A stretch of 64,000 nt of DNA from JAIQFV01 sp041494885 (GCA_041494885.1 JBGQBO010000012.1:1-64000), one strand, 5' to 3'; positions 35,050 to 44,413 are shown, counted from the stretch's first letter. A program made the numbers and translations. The notes: generated from the sequence alone by a model not told the origin.

Positions 35050-37182
35050 TTAATGGCCGGCATTCGCCGCCGTGACCAGCCGCGACGGGACCACATACGT
35101 CGTGGCGATCGCCTTCAAGGAATCAGGATCCGAAACCACTGTATAGGTATAAGCATGGTTTGTCCCACGTACCACCGCCCCGCTCGTACTCGGGAAGAAA
35201 GGGGGTGCATAGGCACTGTTTGCATATCGACGATCAAACAGCACGTTGCGAACCGTGCTCGAATTCCCTAACGTCATGATGTTATTCTGGATGCGTCCCC
35301 CAACGATATTGATGTTGTTGGCGTACACACCATTAGTACCAATGGTGATTCCTCCGCTCCCACCGTTACTCAGAGTCGCCATGGAAGCGTCTACTTCGAT
35401 ATTTCGTGAGGAAATACCACCAACGTCCAGAAAGATGTTGCCGGTGGCTGTGTAGATCCCGAGAGCTTGGCCATTGTCGTTACCCGGAATCAGGGTTCCA
35501 GGAGGACTGTTCGGAGGTACACCCGGAGCCACCTGCCCTTGGGTCATTGTAACCGGCCGTGTGTTGTAAATCAGATCCCCCGTAATAGTAATATTTCCTG
35601 TTGCGGTGATGGTCATTGCGGCGTGATCCTGTACTGCCGGAAGTCCCGCACCCGGGCCGTGCAAACTATTGATATTTCCATTCACGTACAAGGAGAGAGA
35701 GGTTGCAGGCTGGATTGCGAGCGGCCGATTCGGATTCACCGGATAGGCGTTAGTCGGCAATCCACAAGCGCTGAGCGTGCTCCCGCCTCTCGTGACGGTT
35801 GTAGAACCTGTTGGGCATTGGCCGGTCGGCAGCAGGTTGTAAGTCACCGTCGTGGTGTTGGACCCTTGAGTGATCGAATAGATCTGTAAGCCTGCGGTCC
35901 TGGCATCCAGTGTCATGTTGTCGACGCTGCCGTTGACATAGATGCCTGCGCCTGCAGTGGTGGTCGTCGTAATGTGGGTGTAAGGGTCTGTGTACTGAGT
36001 GACAGGAACGTACACTCCGGTTGTCCCGGATGAATAAGCGGCGCCACTTGCATTCACTAAGCCGACAACGTTCCGTTGAGGTGCGCAAGTGCTTTGCAGG
36101 CAAGCCGGAGAGGGTTGAATCACCGGGTTTCCGTTGCTGTCCACGATATTGTTAGGATCGAAGCCGGCCCCATTGAAAACTGCGGCCGCCTGGTTGTTGG
36201 AATTTCCCGGCAACGGAACCGCCGTGGTTCCGCGGGTAAAGCCGGACATGAACTGCGGTGCGATCGTCTGCCCCCCCGACGTCGCGGAAGCCGCGTTGCG
36301 ATCCACACAGGAGCTGAAATAGTAGCATGCGTTCTGATTCACACTGCTGACTTGGTCGGTGAAGACGTAGTTCGGGCTGCCGGTGGAAAACCCCCATTCT
36401 CCGTTTGTGTGAACACGTCCCGTGATGGTGCCGTGGAGGAGCGTCGATCCACTGTGGGGGTCGTAATTGTCGATAAACATCCCATAGCCCGCAAAGGAAA
36501 AGAGGAGATTGAAATACTGAGTGGCGGTGTCGATGACATCGACATCAACGCTGTAGGTAATGGTGCCCTTTTCAATCACCGAGCTGGCCGCAATATTTCC
36601 GGCCCCTCCCGGAACATCCCCATTGGAGGTAATCTGATAGGCGAACATATACAGTTCATTCCGTGAAGCATTCTGAGCAAAAGGTTGCGCAGGAGCCTGA
36701 ACATTGACGCAACTGAAAGACGTACGGGGTTGGCCGGCACCATCATTGGTGGTGTCAATGGTATACCTTGCTCCCGAATCCCCATAGCTGGAATACGAAC
36801 TTAAAGTCCGGGCATTGCCATTGCCCGCATTACCCAGCGCTGTGTTCTTAATCCCATTGCTGAAATCCTGAGTGCATGGAAAAACAGTTTGCGTATAATC
36901 CGCCAGGTTAGGCGGCGTGGCTGCTTTCAGGGCGTTGACCAGGGCTGTCCGCATTACGCTGACTCCGGCATCCGCGGCGTAAAAGGCGGTCTTGGAGTTG
37001 CGCATGGTGCCACTGATGAACACGTCGCTGGAGGTGGTCAGCATGATGGAAAGCCCGAGAAGCATGGTCACACCCAGGAAGATGAGCGCCGTGATAAGTG
37101 CTACACCTTTTTTGTCCCTGCCCTTGGCATGCACGCGACGCCTCAGGATACGAAGTCCGCGGGAGAGCTTTTCGTGCTTCAT
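35050..37182 (-). CDS. PilX-like pilus protein with DUF4900-type domain
   Basis: A 710-residue protein. Its N-terminus KKGVALITALIFLGVTMLLGL is a PilX-type hydrophobic helix preceded by a basic stretch, with SGTMRNSKTAFYAADAGV just after it, as in PilX/T4P minor proteins. From about 215 a DUF4900-like region occurs (FAGYGMFIDNYDPHSG, GRVHTNGEWGF), rich in Asn, Thr and Gly and likely surface exposed. The DUF4900 assignment is from memory of Acidobacteria/Deinococcus pilus proteins. It is the last gene of a four-gene operon, 17 bases after the PilW-like gene; GAGGTG precedes the ATG. Confidence 0.7.
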   Translation of the reverse strand: MKHEKLSRGLRILRRRVHAKGRDKKGVALITALIFLGVTMLLGLSIMLTTSSDVFISGTMRNSKTAFYAADAGVSVMRTALVNALKAATPPNLADYTQTVFPCTQDFSNGIKNTALGNAGNGNARTLSSYSSYGDSGARYTIDTTNDGAGQPRTSFSCVNVQAPAQPFAQNASRNELYMFAYQITSNGDVPGGAGNIAASSVIEKGTITYSVDVDVIDTATQYFNLLFSFAGYGMFIDNYDPHSGSTLLHGTITGRVHTNGEWGFSTGSPNYVFTDQVSSVNQNACYYFSSCVDRNAASATSGGQTIAPQFMSGFTRGTTAVPLPGNSNNQAAAVFNGAGFDPNNIVDSNGNPVIQPSPACLQSTCAPQRNVVGLVNASGAAYSSGTTGVYVPVTQYTDPYTHITTTTTAGAGIYVNGSVDNMTLDARTAGLQIYSITQGSNTTTVTYNLLPTGQCPTGSTTVTRGGSTLSACGLPTNAYPVNPNRPLAIQPATSLSLYVNGNINSLHGPGAGLPAVQDHAAMTITATGNITITGDLIYNTRPVTMTQGQVAPGVPPNSPPGTLIPGNDNGQALGIYTATGNIFLDVGGISSRNIEVDASMATLSNGGSGGITIGTNGVYANNINIVGGRIQNNIMTLGNSSTVRNVLFDRRYANSAYAPPFFPSTSGAVVRGTNHAYTYTVVSDPDSLKAIATTYVVPSRLVTAANAGH

Positions 37183-37199
37183 AGTGACACCTCAATTCG

Positions 37200-38330
37200 T
37201 CAGTTAACCTTGTTGCGGAGAGCAACCGTGGTGGTTAAAGTACTAAGCCGAAATGTCTTGGTCGGATCTATGGCGCTTTGATATCGATCAATGCGATCGC
37301 TTGAAGTTCTTCCCGCCAGAGTCACTTCCAACGACTCGATCAGTGAAAAATCATTGCCCGCAGGAGGGTTAGTGGGGCTCCCCGGTCGCGTATAATTTGC
37401 CGGATCATTGAACACCCCCGTCGCCAACCGAGCTCTCTGCGAGAAACTAAGTAGGTTCGATACCAACTGAAGCGTCGAGTCTGATACTGAAGTCCTGGTG
37501 GTCCTTTGCAGTTGGGGCCGGAGAGGGTCCGTCGTATCCACCTCATAAATCACGGGGGGGGCCAATTTCACAACCATGGCACCAAATGGAAAGGAGGTGC
37601 CCAGTTTTGAAAACACGGTCAATCCAGATCTTATGGTCCTATTATCGGCTGTCCCGACTTTCGTAATTTGAACCCGCGCTCCAGCTCCAGCCGTTGCAGA
37701 ATCAGCGGTCAGGGTGAGCGGGGCGATCTGGCCATAGTTTGGATCGCTGGTGTCCGTGTTCACGATAACAATAAAGGTCCCTGAAGTCAGCAAACCGGCG
37801 GTTTTAGTGGCGGCTTGACTCGGAGTTAGCCCCGGAAATGGCGCAGGATCGAGATACAACGTTGCAGTGTTGTCGATGCGGAGTGGCACTCCAGGAGGGT
37901 TTGTCCCATTTAATGTGGACAGCGTGGTGGGAGGAAGATAATTATTGGCATCGTCCTCCTTAAAACCTTGATAGACAGTGATGGAATCGAAGTTGCCGTT
38001 ATCATTCTTCCGGACAATCACGGGAGCTGGAAATCTTTGAGAGCCCCCCGACGATAGGTTTGCGCCCGCGTTCAGCAAATCGGCTGAAATCAGCTCCAGC
38101 CCGGAGCGCAGGCCCAAGTTCAATTCGGTGACTTCCTGCTGCAACTTGTAAACCACGGCGTGCTTGTTGAAGAGGGAGAACACCATCCCGCCCAGAACCA
38201 CCATGAGAATGATCCCTACTAGCATTTCCAAGAGGGTAAAGCCGGAGGAATTGGTCCTTCGCTTCATGCACGGGGTGGGCTCGCGGTGGTGGGAGTCAAC
38301 CCTTGAGGCTATTGAATCATTTAGCATCAT
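37200..38330 (-). CDS. PilW-like minor pilin
   Basis: A 376-residue prepilin with the type IV cleavage motif SSG/FTLLEMLVGIILMVVLG, including the glutamate at +5. The body is beta-rich with long Thr/Asn stretches and the GANLSSGGSQRF segment seen in PilW-like proteins. The leader before the cleavage site is long (about 30 residues); an internal ATG (MKRRTNSSG) would give a short, classical leader and may be the true start. It lies about 67 bases after the PilV-like gene. Confidence 0.75.
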   Translation of the reverse strand: MMLNDSIASRVDSHHREPTPCMKRRTNSSGFTLLEMLVGIILMVVLGGMVFSLFNKHAVVYKLQQEVTELNLGLRSGLELISADLLNAGANLSSGGSQRFPAPVIVRKNDNGNFDSITVYQGFKEDDANNYLPPTTLSTLNGTNPPGVPLRIDNTATLYLDPAPFPGLTPSQAATKTAGLLTSGTFIVIVNTDTSDPNYGQIAPLTLTADSATAGAGARVQITKVGTADNRTIRSGLTVFSKLGTSFPFGAMVVKLAPPVIYEVDTTDPLRPQLQRTTRTSVSDSTLQLVSNLLSFSQRARLATGVFNDPANYTRPGSPTNPPAGNDFSLIESLEVTLAGRTSSDRIDRYQSAIDPTKTFRLSTLTTTVALRNKVN

Positions 38331-38397
38331 AACTTACTCACTTTTCGCAAAAGAAGAGAACTTGGAAGATCATCCTCACGAAACCTCTGCTGTCTTT

Positions 38398-39051
38398 CTA
38401 CCGGATGGCTCTCATTCGGATCACTTGTCGAAAATTATTCACCGTTCCCGGAGAATCCGGATCCGACAATTTGTTTGTCTTGACAGCCACCTCCACCGTG
38501 ATCTGAGTCGCTCCGTTGATGGGTGTATTGCTTTCAATCAACCATCTCCGTCGATAGCTCACCTGAGTGGGTTCTCCACCCAGATTGCCGGTCGTCGTGG
38601 TCCCGTCGATCGTCGTGGTCTCTGTGGGATACCCACCTGTATCATCAGGGCCCCCGGTCCGGGTGATGGACCCATTCCGCTGGTTGAGATAAACCGCATC
38701 AAAATATGAGACCGTATGGTTTCCGGTCGCATCAACGACAAGGGCAGTCACGTCGTTACCGAGCGATCCCCCTGCATGGGCAAGTGGATCATTGACGTCA
38801 TACGAGCGGAGTTCTTCCAGCTTTTCAGAAGCCAACTGCGTCAGAGAAGTCAGTCGATTGGATGACCGGTTCACCACGATGCTGGTGGCTATGAGATTGG
38901 CCATCGCGATGAAACCAAAAAGAAGAACAAACAGTGCGATCATCAACTCGAGAATGGAGAAGCCACGCTCCATCCTGAATCGAACAGACTGCCGGTCATT
39001 CGTTCGGTCATCGGGAGAGGCACCATTTGACAAATGTGAGTTCATAGGCAT
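38398..39051 (-). CDS. PilV-like minor pilin
   Basis: A 217-residue prepilin. Its cleavage site is RG/FSILELMIALFVLLFGFIAMA with the conserved glutamate at +5. After the helix comes LTQLASEKLEELRSYD, a PilV-family hallmark. It sits second in the fimT-pilV-pilW-pilX order used by type IV pilus minor-pilin operons, separated from the first gene by 8 bases, so tight coupling is likely. Minor pilins prime pilus assembly in the periplasm. Confidence 0.78.
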   Translation of the reverse strand: MPMNSHLSNGASPDDRTNDRQSVRFRMERGFSILELMIALFVLLFGFIAMANLIATSIVVNRSSNRLTSLTQLASEKLEELRSYDVNDPLAHAGGSLGNDVTALVVDATGNHTVSYFDAVYLNQRNGSITRTGGPDDTGGYPTETTTIDGTTTTGNLGGEPTQVSYRRRWLIESNTPINGATQITVEVAVKTNKLSDPDSPGTVNNFRQVIRMRAIR

Positions 39052-39059
39052 GTCCCTAC

Positions 39060-39653
39060 CTAGTGGTTCTGCACAATGCGCGCGCGTCCCAGAACGGAGA
39101 TGAACACAGAATAATCCTTGCCCGTCTTGCTATTCGACATATCCGCGTACGGCTCGCCCTGAGTCACATCAAAGCCCGTGGAGGTCACGGTACCGCTGAA
39201 GTCACACAGCAGGGTTCCTTCTTTAGCAAGCTGTACTCCTTTGGACAGGATAACGGGACCGCCGCGGTTTACAAAGTTGGCCGCGTGAAGTGGATTTTGA
39301 GGATCGGCCGCCTCATCTCTCTGGATCTGCATCTGAGGGATCGGATTCTTCGTAAAAATGATCTTATATTGTCGGCCTTGTGCAACGGCGTTGTACCGGG
39401 CAGTCTGAACGGTGGTCTGGACAACCCGGATGTCGCCCTGCAAATTGAAATTCTCTCGCATCTGAATCAACCGCGGAAAAGCAATGGAACCCACTGTGAG
39501 TATCAACGAAGCGACGACTATCATTTCCAACATCGAGAAGCCGTGGTTCGAACCCATTCGGCGAAGACCCCGCCGCGCCCCGGAAGGCCCACTGGCCCTG
39601 GCAATGATCCCTCGGACCGAATGTTTCATGGGAAAACCGCCTCTGTTCTTCAT
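39060..39653 (-). CDS. FimT/GspH-like minor pilin
   Basis: A 197-residue prepilin with HG/FSMLEMIVVASLILTVGSIA followed by FPRLIQMRENFNLQGDIRVV and QTARYNAVAQGR, the layout of FimT/GspH. The leader before the glycine is 38 residues from the first ATG; internal ATGs (MKHSVRG, MGSNHG) would shorten it to 30 or 6, and GAGGCGG lies upstream of MKHSVRG. It heads the minor-pilin operon, so a promoter is expected in the region upstream. Confidence 0.72.
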   Translation of the reverse strand: MKNRGGFPMKHSVRGIIARASGPSGARRGLRRMGSNHGFSMLEMIVVASLILTVGSIAFPRLIQMRENFNLQGDIRVVQTTVQTARYNAVAQGRQYKIIFTKNPIPQMQIQRDEAADPQNPLHAANFVNRGGPVILSKGVQLAKEGTLLCDFSGTVTSTGFDVTQGEPYADMSNSKTGKDYSVFISVLGRARIVQNH

Positions 39654-40272
39654 TTCTTTGCCCGCCTCTCCTTGCAGACATCATCCGACTAAACTGGCAA
39701 GATATAGTTTCGAATACGATTGTTACAAAAACGTGTCACACGGGCTTAAACTCGCGATTCCGTGTGCGGGTTGAGTTCATTCCGGATCTGCGAAAGAGAC
39801 AAAGAGGTCATTATCGTTCACCGTGGCACATATTACGGTAGCGCAGTCCATGCTGAAGATTGTGACGCCAATCACAAATCGGAATAAAACTTAACCCCCG
39901 GAATTGCTCAATCCCCGGGCCATTCTTGCTGTGAAACGACAAGGCCACTCCCTCCCACGAGGGTTTTTGGATCGAAACCACCGACGCTCGGGGATGAAGT
40001 GAGTCAACCGCGGGATTCAACCCTTGCTGGGCCGAGTGAATCCTGAATTCATGGACGGGTGAGCGGGATTGAAGTAGAATCGTTCTTTCCGGTACAGTGT
40101 CCTTATCGCCTCCATGACCAGGAAGAAAAGAGCTCCGTCAGTCTATCATAAAGGGTGAAAAAATCATCCGGAAATCTCCCCCAGCCCGGCGACACCCGAT
40201 GGGGCCGCCCCCGGGCCATTTCCCACACCACCTCGCGGGTCCACAGGCCTGCTTGTTGACGGCGGCAGCATC
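39654..40272. other. Divergent intergenic region, pilin operon / debranching enzyme
   Basis: About 620 bases. It holds a 7-bp inverted repeat CACACGG/CCGTGTG (39737-39743 and 39760-39766). No gene, RNA or clear promoter was recognised. Promoters for the pilin operon (minus) and debranching enzyme (plus) must lie here. Confidence 0.4.
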
Positions 40273-42285
40273 ATGATCGAATTCAGTCAAGACGTGTGTT
40301 CCACTCTGGCTCGGAGCGCGACCCGGGAGTGGCTTGAGGTCAATGGTTTAGGCGGATTCGCCAGCTCTACGCTGTGCGGCATGAACACCCGCCGCTATCA
40401 TGGGTTGCTGGTAGCCGCGCTGGAGCCCCCGGTCAAGCGATTTGTGCTGCTCTCCAGATTCGAGGAGACGCTGGTGTTGGAGGGCGCCCGAATCGATCTG
40501 AGTTCCAACCAATTTCCAGGAGCCATCCATCCTCAGGGATACCAGTTCCTGGTTCGATTTCAAAGACACTTCTTCCCGGTTTCTACCTTCCTCGTGGGCG
40601 CCTGGCGGATCCAAAAGACGGTCTTCATGGTCCACGGCCACAATGCCACCTGTATCGAATATGTTTTCAACGGGCCGGCAGAGTCGGAAGCCCAGTTTGA
40701 TATTCGCCCGCTTCTGGCCTATCGCGATTACCATTCCCTGACACACGAAAACGACTCCCTTCAACGGGAACCCGAAATCGGAGAACACCACGTGAAGTTT
40801 TCTCCCTACCCGGGACTCCCTCCGTTGGTGGTGCGACATACCGCGGATTTCTTTTCGCGGGATGGGTACTGGTACAAGAACTTCGAATACGTCCGGGAGC
40901 AGGAGCGCGGGCTCGATTTTTCGGAGGATCTGTTCAGTCCTGGGTACTTCAGGACCCTCGTCGAGAACGGGACCTCTCTCTGGTTTTTTGCCAGTGCGGA
41001 AGAATGGTCTGATCTGACCCGAGACGCCGAGTTCCAACGCTTCGCAGTGATTAAACAGCGGGAACTGGAACGACGTCAGGGGTTGATGAAGGGAATCAAA
41101 TCGACAGAGGACGCCTCTTTCTACCTGCGCCAAGCCGCGAATCAATTTCTGGTGCGACGGGGAAAGGATTTCCAAACCGTCATTGCCGGTTACCCCTGGT
41201 TTACGGATTGGGGGCGGGACACCATGATTTCGATCCCGGGGCTGCTCTTTGTGACGAACGACTATCCCGTAGCCCGGGAGATTATGACCACCTTTGTTCG
41301 TTCCATGCGCGACGGTTTGATCCCCAATCGATTTGTGGATCACCCGGAGGCCGGACAAGACGCTGAATACAACACCGCGGACGCCACACTGTGGCTGTTC
41401 CATCTGGTGTACGAACTGGCCCGGCGAACCGACGATGTGAAATTCGTGAAACAGAGCTTTTATGACGCCTTGGTCGAGAGCTTCGAGTGTCATCGCCGGG
41501 GAACGCGATTTGGAATTCACATGTCGGATGACGCGCTTCTCTCAGCCGGCACGGAAGCGGATCAACTCACATGGATGGATGCCGGGATCAGAGATCTGAC
41601 GTTCACGCCACGGCAGGGGAAAGCCGTGGAGATTTGCGCCCTATGGTGTAATGCCCTGAAAGTGCTGGAATTTCTTGCCAGGAAACTGGGTGACCGTAAA
41701 AGAGCAAAGGAATTGGGATCGCTCGCCCGCCAGGCGCAGAAAAGCTTCACTGAGGTTTTCTGGAACCCTGCGGCGGGATATTTGAATGACGTGGTCAACG
41801 AAGGCGGGATTGACGCTTCACTCCGGCCCAATCAATTATTCGCCATGACGCTTCCCTTCTCCCCCCTTGAGAGGCAGCACCGCAAACCCGTCGTGGCGGT
41901 TGTCACCAAGAACCTGTTGACCCCCTTCGGGCTGCGAACCCTGGCAAGGAACGACCCGCACTATCGCGGGCTGTACCAGGGGAATGCTTACGATCGCGAT
42001 AGTTCCTATCACCAGGGCACGGTGTGGCCGTGGCTGCTGGGGCCATATGCAACTGCGTTTTTGAACGCCCATACGCGCACCGCCGGGAATAAGAAGCATG
42101 TCCGCGGCCTTCTCGAACCGCTGATTCAATACATGCTGAACGAGGGGGTTGGTCAGATTCCTGAGATTTTCGATGGCGACATCCAAGTGCCCGCTGACGA
42201 TTCCCTCCGGCCAGCGGGCAAGGGCTGCTTCGCGCAAGCCTGGAGCGTGGCCGAAATTCATCGCGTCTTGGTGGAAGAGGTTTAG
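40273..42285 (+). CDS. Glycogen debranching enzyme (amylo-alpha-1,6-glucosidase)
   Basis: A 670-residue GH133-type protein that removes alpha-1,6 branches from glycogen or similar glucans. The N-terminal domain opens with REWLEVNGLGGFASSTLCGMNTRRYHGLL, a strong family signature. The catalytic half has YPWFTDWGRDTMISIPGLL and the late RPNQLFAMTLPFS and SSYHQGTVWPWLLGPYATA blocks. The acidic residue in WGRD fits the expected catalytic region. It is divergent from the pilin operon and followed by repeats rather than by other glycogen genes. Confidence 0.92.
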   Translation: MIEFSQDVCSTLARSATREWLEVNGLGGFASSTLCGMNTRRYHGLLVAALEPPVKRFVLLSRFEETLVLEGARIDLSSNQFPGAIHPQGYQFLVRFQRHFFPVSTFLVGAWRIQKTVFMVHGHNATCIEYVFNGPAESEAQFDIRPLLAYRDYHSLTHENDSLQREPEIGEHHVKFSPYPGLPPLVVRHTADFFSRDGYWYKNFEYVREQERGLDFSEDLFSPGYFRTLVENGTSLWFFASAEEWSDLTRDAEFQRFAVIKQRELERRQGLMKGIKSTEDASFYLRQAANQFLVRRGKDFQTVIAGYPWFTDWGRDTMISIPGLLFVTNDYPVAREIMTTFVRSMRDGLIPNRFVDHPEAGQDAEYNTADATLWLFHLVYELARRTDDVKFVKQSFYDALVESFECHRRGTRFGIHMSDDALLSAGTEADQLTWMDAGIRDLTFTPRQGKAVEICALWCNALKVLEFLARKLGDRKRAKELGSLARQAQKSFTEVFWNPAAGYLNDVVNEGGIDASLRPNQLFAMTLPFSPLERQHRKPVVAVVTKNLLTPFGLRTLARNDPHYRGLYQGNAYDRDSSYHQGTVWPWLLGPYATAFLNAHTRTAGNKKHVRGLLEPLIQYMLNEGVGQIPEIFDGDIQVPADDSLRPAGKGCFAQAWSVAEIHRVLVEEV

Positions 42286-42290
42286 CGTGC

Positions 42291-42310
42291 GGCAGACGTC
42301 CTCGTCTGCC
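42291..42310. repeat. Hairpin GGCAGACG-TCCT-CGTCTGCC
   Basis: A perfect 8-bp stem with a 4-base loop, 5 bases after the debranching-enzyme stop and followed by TTATTCTT. It belongs to the same sequence family as the inverted repeat at 7921-7984, and may also work as a terminator. Confidence 0.65.
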
Positions 42311-42326
42311 TTATTCTTGGGAGTTT

Positions 42327-42439
42327 AGGGACAGACACCTTCTCCTAATAAACTTTTCAAGGATAGAGCAAAACAGGTGTCTGTCCCTTGTTCATTTTGT
42401 CCATTTCAGGGATGGAGCCAAAACAGGCGCCTGTCCCTC
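42327..42439. repeat. 62-base inverted-repeat element, copy 1, plus half copy
   Basis: Arms AGGGACAGACACCT (42327-42340) and AGGTGTCTGTCCCT (42375-42388) are perfectly complementary. The middle contains TTCTCCTAATAAACTTTTCA. A second right half (ACAGGCGCCTGTCCCT) lies at 42424-42439. A full second copy is found at 44351-44413. Confidence 0.85.
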
Positions 42440-42478
42440 TTGCTCCTTGTGGCTCGCTGGTCTTGGAGAACAAAAAAG

Positions 42479-42883
42479 ATGAAAAAACTGGAAATGCTGA
42501 GGCCGCTGGCACTCCTGCTGTTGCGTTGGGGGATCGGGATTGTCTTCATCTATCATGGCTATCCCAAGGTGGCTCACTCGCAACAATGGACGCAATCATT
42601 CGCCCATATGGGTTTCCCATCTTACTTTGCTTACATCGCAGGGGTGCTGGAGCTTCTTGGGGGAGCCCTTTTGATCGCCGGGCTTTTCACTCGAGTCTCC
42701 GGCCTTCTTCTGGCGGGTGAAATGGCCATTGCTCTTTGGCGGGTGCATCTTCCGCAAGGCTCCCTCTTGAATGTCGGAAACTACCAACTCCCCTTGTTGC
42801 TGGCGGTGGCCGCATTCACGCTGGCGGCGGTGGGAGCGGGTGCTATTTCGCTGGATTACGCCATCTTTCGCAACAAAGCCTGA
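42479..42883 (+). CDS. DoxX family membrane protein
   Basis: A 134-residue membrane protein with four hydrophobic segments. RWGIGIVFIYHGYPKVAHS and LELLGGALLIAGLFTRVSGLLLAGEMAIAL are typical of DoxX/YphA-type proteins, often linked to redox or sulphur stress. The ATG of MKKLEML is chosen because GGAG lies about 10 bases upstream and it avoids the repeat element in which a longer frame would start. The next gene, a Tat-exported hemerythrin, begins 160 bases later and may share the transcript. Confidence 0.82.
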   Translation: MKKLEMLRPLALLLLRWGIGIVFIYHGYPKVAHSQQWTQSFAHMGFPSYFAYIAGVLELLGGALLIAGLFTRVSGLLLAGEMAIALWRVHLPQGSLLNVGNYQLPLLLAVAAFTLAAVGAGAISLDYAIFRNKA

Positions 42884-43043
42884 GAGGCAATGTGGCCCGG
42901 CCTGCCGAGAAACACCAGCCTGGACAGAATTGTTTTCGTCCTGGGGGTTCATTGGCTGCCTCGCAAAGACCACCGCCACAAAACTCCTCACCCCGGATGA
43001 CACACTTGATTCTGCCCCAACTCAATGTTTACGGAGGTTCTTG

Positions 43044-43790
43044 ATGAAGCCATTTGAACACCGCCGAAGATTCTTAATCAAAAGCGGTTTGCAGATAACC
43101 GGAGCCGCGTTCACAACATCCCTTTTATTTCCTTTCCAGAAAGAATCAAAGCATCCTAAGAGCAAAGGCGCGGAGGAAACAGCCCTCGAGGACATCGCCC
43201 CTCCAGAAGATCTCATGCGCGAACACGGAGTTCTAAACCGGGTGCTCTTGATCTACGATGAGATTCAGCACCGCTTGAACGTCGGAAAGGAATTCCCGCT
43301 AGAAGCTCTTTTAGGAGCGGCCGGGATCATCCGGAATTTCATTGAAAACTACCATGAGAAGCTTGAAGAGGATTATCTCTTCCCGCGATTCGAAAAGGCC
43401 GGGAAGCTGGTCGAGCTGGTGCGGGTGCTGCGGGAGCAACATCAAGCCGGGCGGCAGTTAACAGCGAGGATTCAGAAAGGTGGAACGGCGGCCATGCTCA
43501 AGGACGAAGGAGGACGAAAGGCCCTGGCCGCGGATCTCAGCCTCTTCATCCGAATGTACCGGCCTCACGAGGCGCGCGAAGATACCGTTCTCTTCCCCGC
43601 CATCCGGACCGTTGTGTCCCCGCGCGAGTTTGACGAGCTGGGAGACCAGTTCGAGGACAAGGAACATATACTGTTTGGCAAAGAAGGTTTTGAGGGCATT
43701 GTTGTCGAGGTTGCAAAACTCGAGAGCGCACTGGGCATTTACGAATTGTCTCAATTCACGCCGAAGGAACCACCCCGCAGTGGAAGCTGA
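43044..43790 (+). CDS. Tat-exported hemerythrin-like protein
   Basis: A 248-residue protein. HRRRFLIKSGLQITGAAFTT is a twin-arginine signal, so the folded cofactor-bearing protein is probably exported. The mature part is a hemerythrin-like four-helix bundle with iron-ligand candidates: REHGVLNRVL, ENYHEKLEEDYLFPRFE, REQHQAGRQL and YRPHEAREDTVLFPAI. Such domains bind O2 or NO or sense redox state. The start is fixed by ACGGAGG 6 bases before the ATG; a longer frame in the same phase overlaps the DoxX gene and lacks this site. Confidence 0.85.
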   Translation: MKPFEHRRRFLIKSGLQITGAAFTTSLLFPFQKESKHPKSKGAEETALEDIAPPEDLMREHGVLNRVLLIYDEIQHRLNVGKEFPLEALLGAAGIIRNFIENYHEKLEEDYLFPRFEKAGKLVELVRVLREQHQAGRQLTARIQKGGTAAMLKDEGGRKALAADLSLFIRMYRPHEAREDTVLFPAIRTVVSPREFDELGDQFEDKEHILFGKEGFEGIVVEVAKLESALGIYELSQFTPKEPPRSGS

Positions 43791-43888
43791 AGATATTCAA
43801 ACTGCCAATACATACGGGATTTGACAAGAGATCGGGCGTGCTGCCATTCTCAGCACAGCGGCGGAGCCTGGAGTTCCCAATTCAGCAG

Positions 43889-44155
43889 CACCCCGATTCA
43901 TCGGGGTGTCAGCAAATTCGGAAAAATCAATGAAAACCGTTTCAACGGTTTACCGAGAGAACCAAAGCTCTGTTTGGAATAGAGAGCGGTCATTGGTCTC
44001 TTCATGTCCTGAATTCCGAAGTTTGGTGAGAGATGCGCCCTGGCCAAGATACTTCGGAATTCCATTGGATGTGAGTCCCGCTACAATAGGAAACCGAAGA
44101 ATCGGTCAAAGAGCCGGATAGGAGAGATCGGCAGACACCCCGATTTATCGGGGTG
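43889..44155. repeat. REP-like palindrome doublet
   Basis: Two 20-base palindromes, CACCCCGATTCATCGGGGTG (43889-43908) and CACCCCGATTTATCGGGGTG (44136-44155), sit in inverted orientation when their flanks (GC before, TC[A/T]G after) are compared. Between them is a perfect 12-bp inverted repeat GAATTCCGAAGT/ACTTCGGAATTC (44009-44020, 44051-44062) and a small ACCGA/TCGGT hairpin. No gene was recognised in the region. Confidence 0.75.
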
Positions 44156-44350
44156 CTTAAAGAATTTTAGTAGCGAGCAACGTTTAAGGACGACTTCGCG
44201 CTTTGCCTCACAGCCTTATTCCAATTGAAGTGAACAGCCGGTCATCTGCGGGACGACACGCTGAGCCCACCGCCCAAGCGGCACTTGCGCACCCACTCCC
44301 ACCGCACGGGTCTGGAAATCATCCTTCTTTACCGGGGGAATCTGAAAGTC

Positions 44351-44413
44351 AGGGACAGACACCTTCTCCTAAGAAACTTTGCAAGGATGTAGCCAAAACA
44401 GATGTCTGTCCCT
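44351..44413. repeat. 62-base inverted-repeat element, copy 2
   Basis: Arms AGGGACAGACACCT (44351-44364) and AGATGTCTGTCCCT (44400-44413) differ from perfect complementarity by one base. The middle TTCTCCTAAGAAACTTTGCA matches copy 1 at all but two positions. It ends 12 bases from the 3' end of tRNA-Ser. Confidence 0.85.

Noticed and set aside
43906..44121. 71-residue plus-strand gene between the palindromes
   Set aside because: Starts inside a palindrome, no ribosome binding site, no family resemblance.
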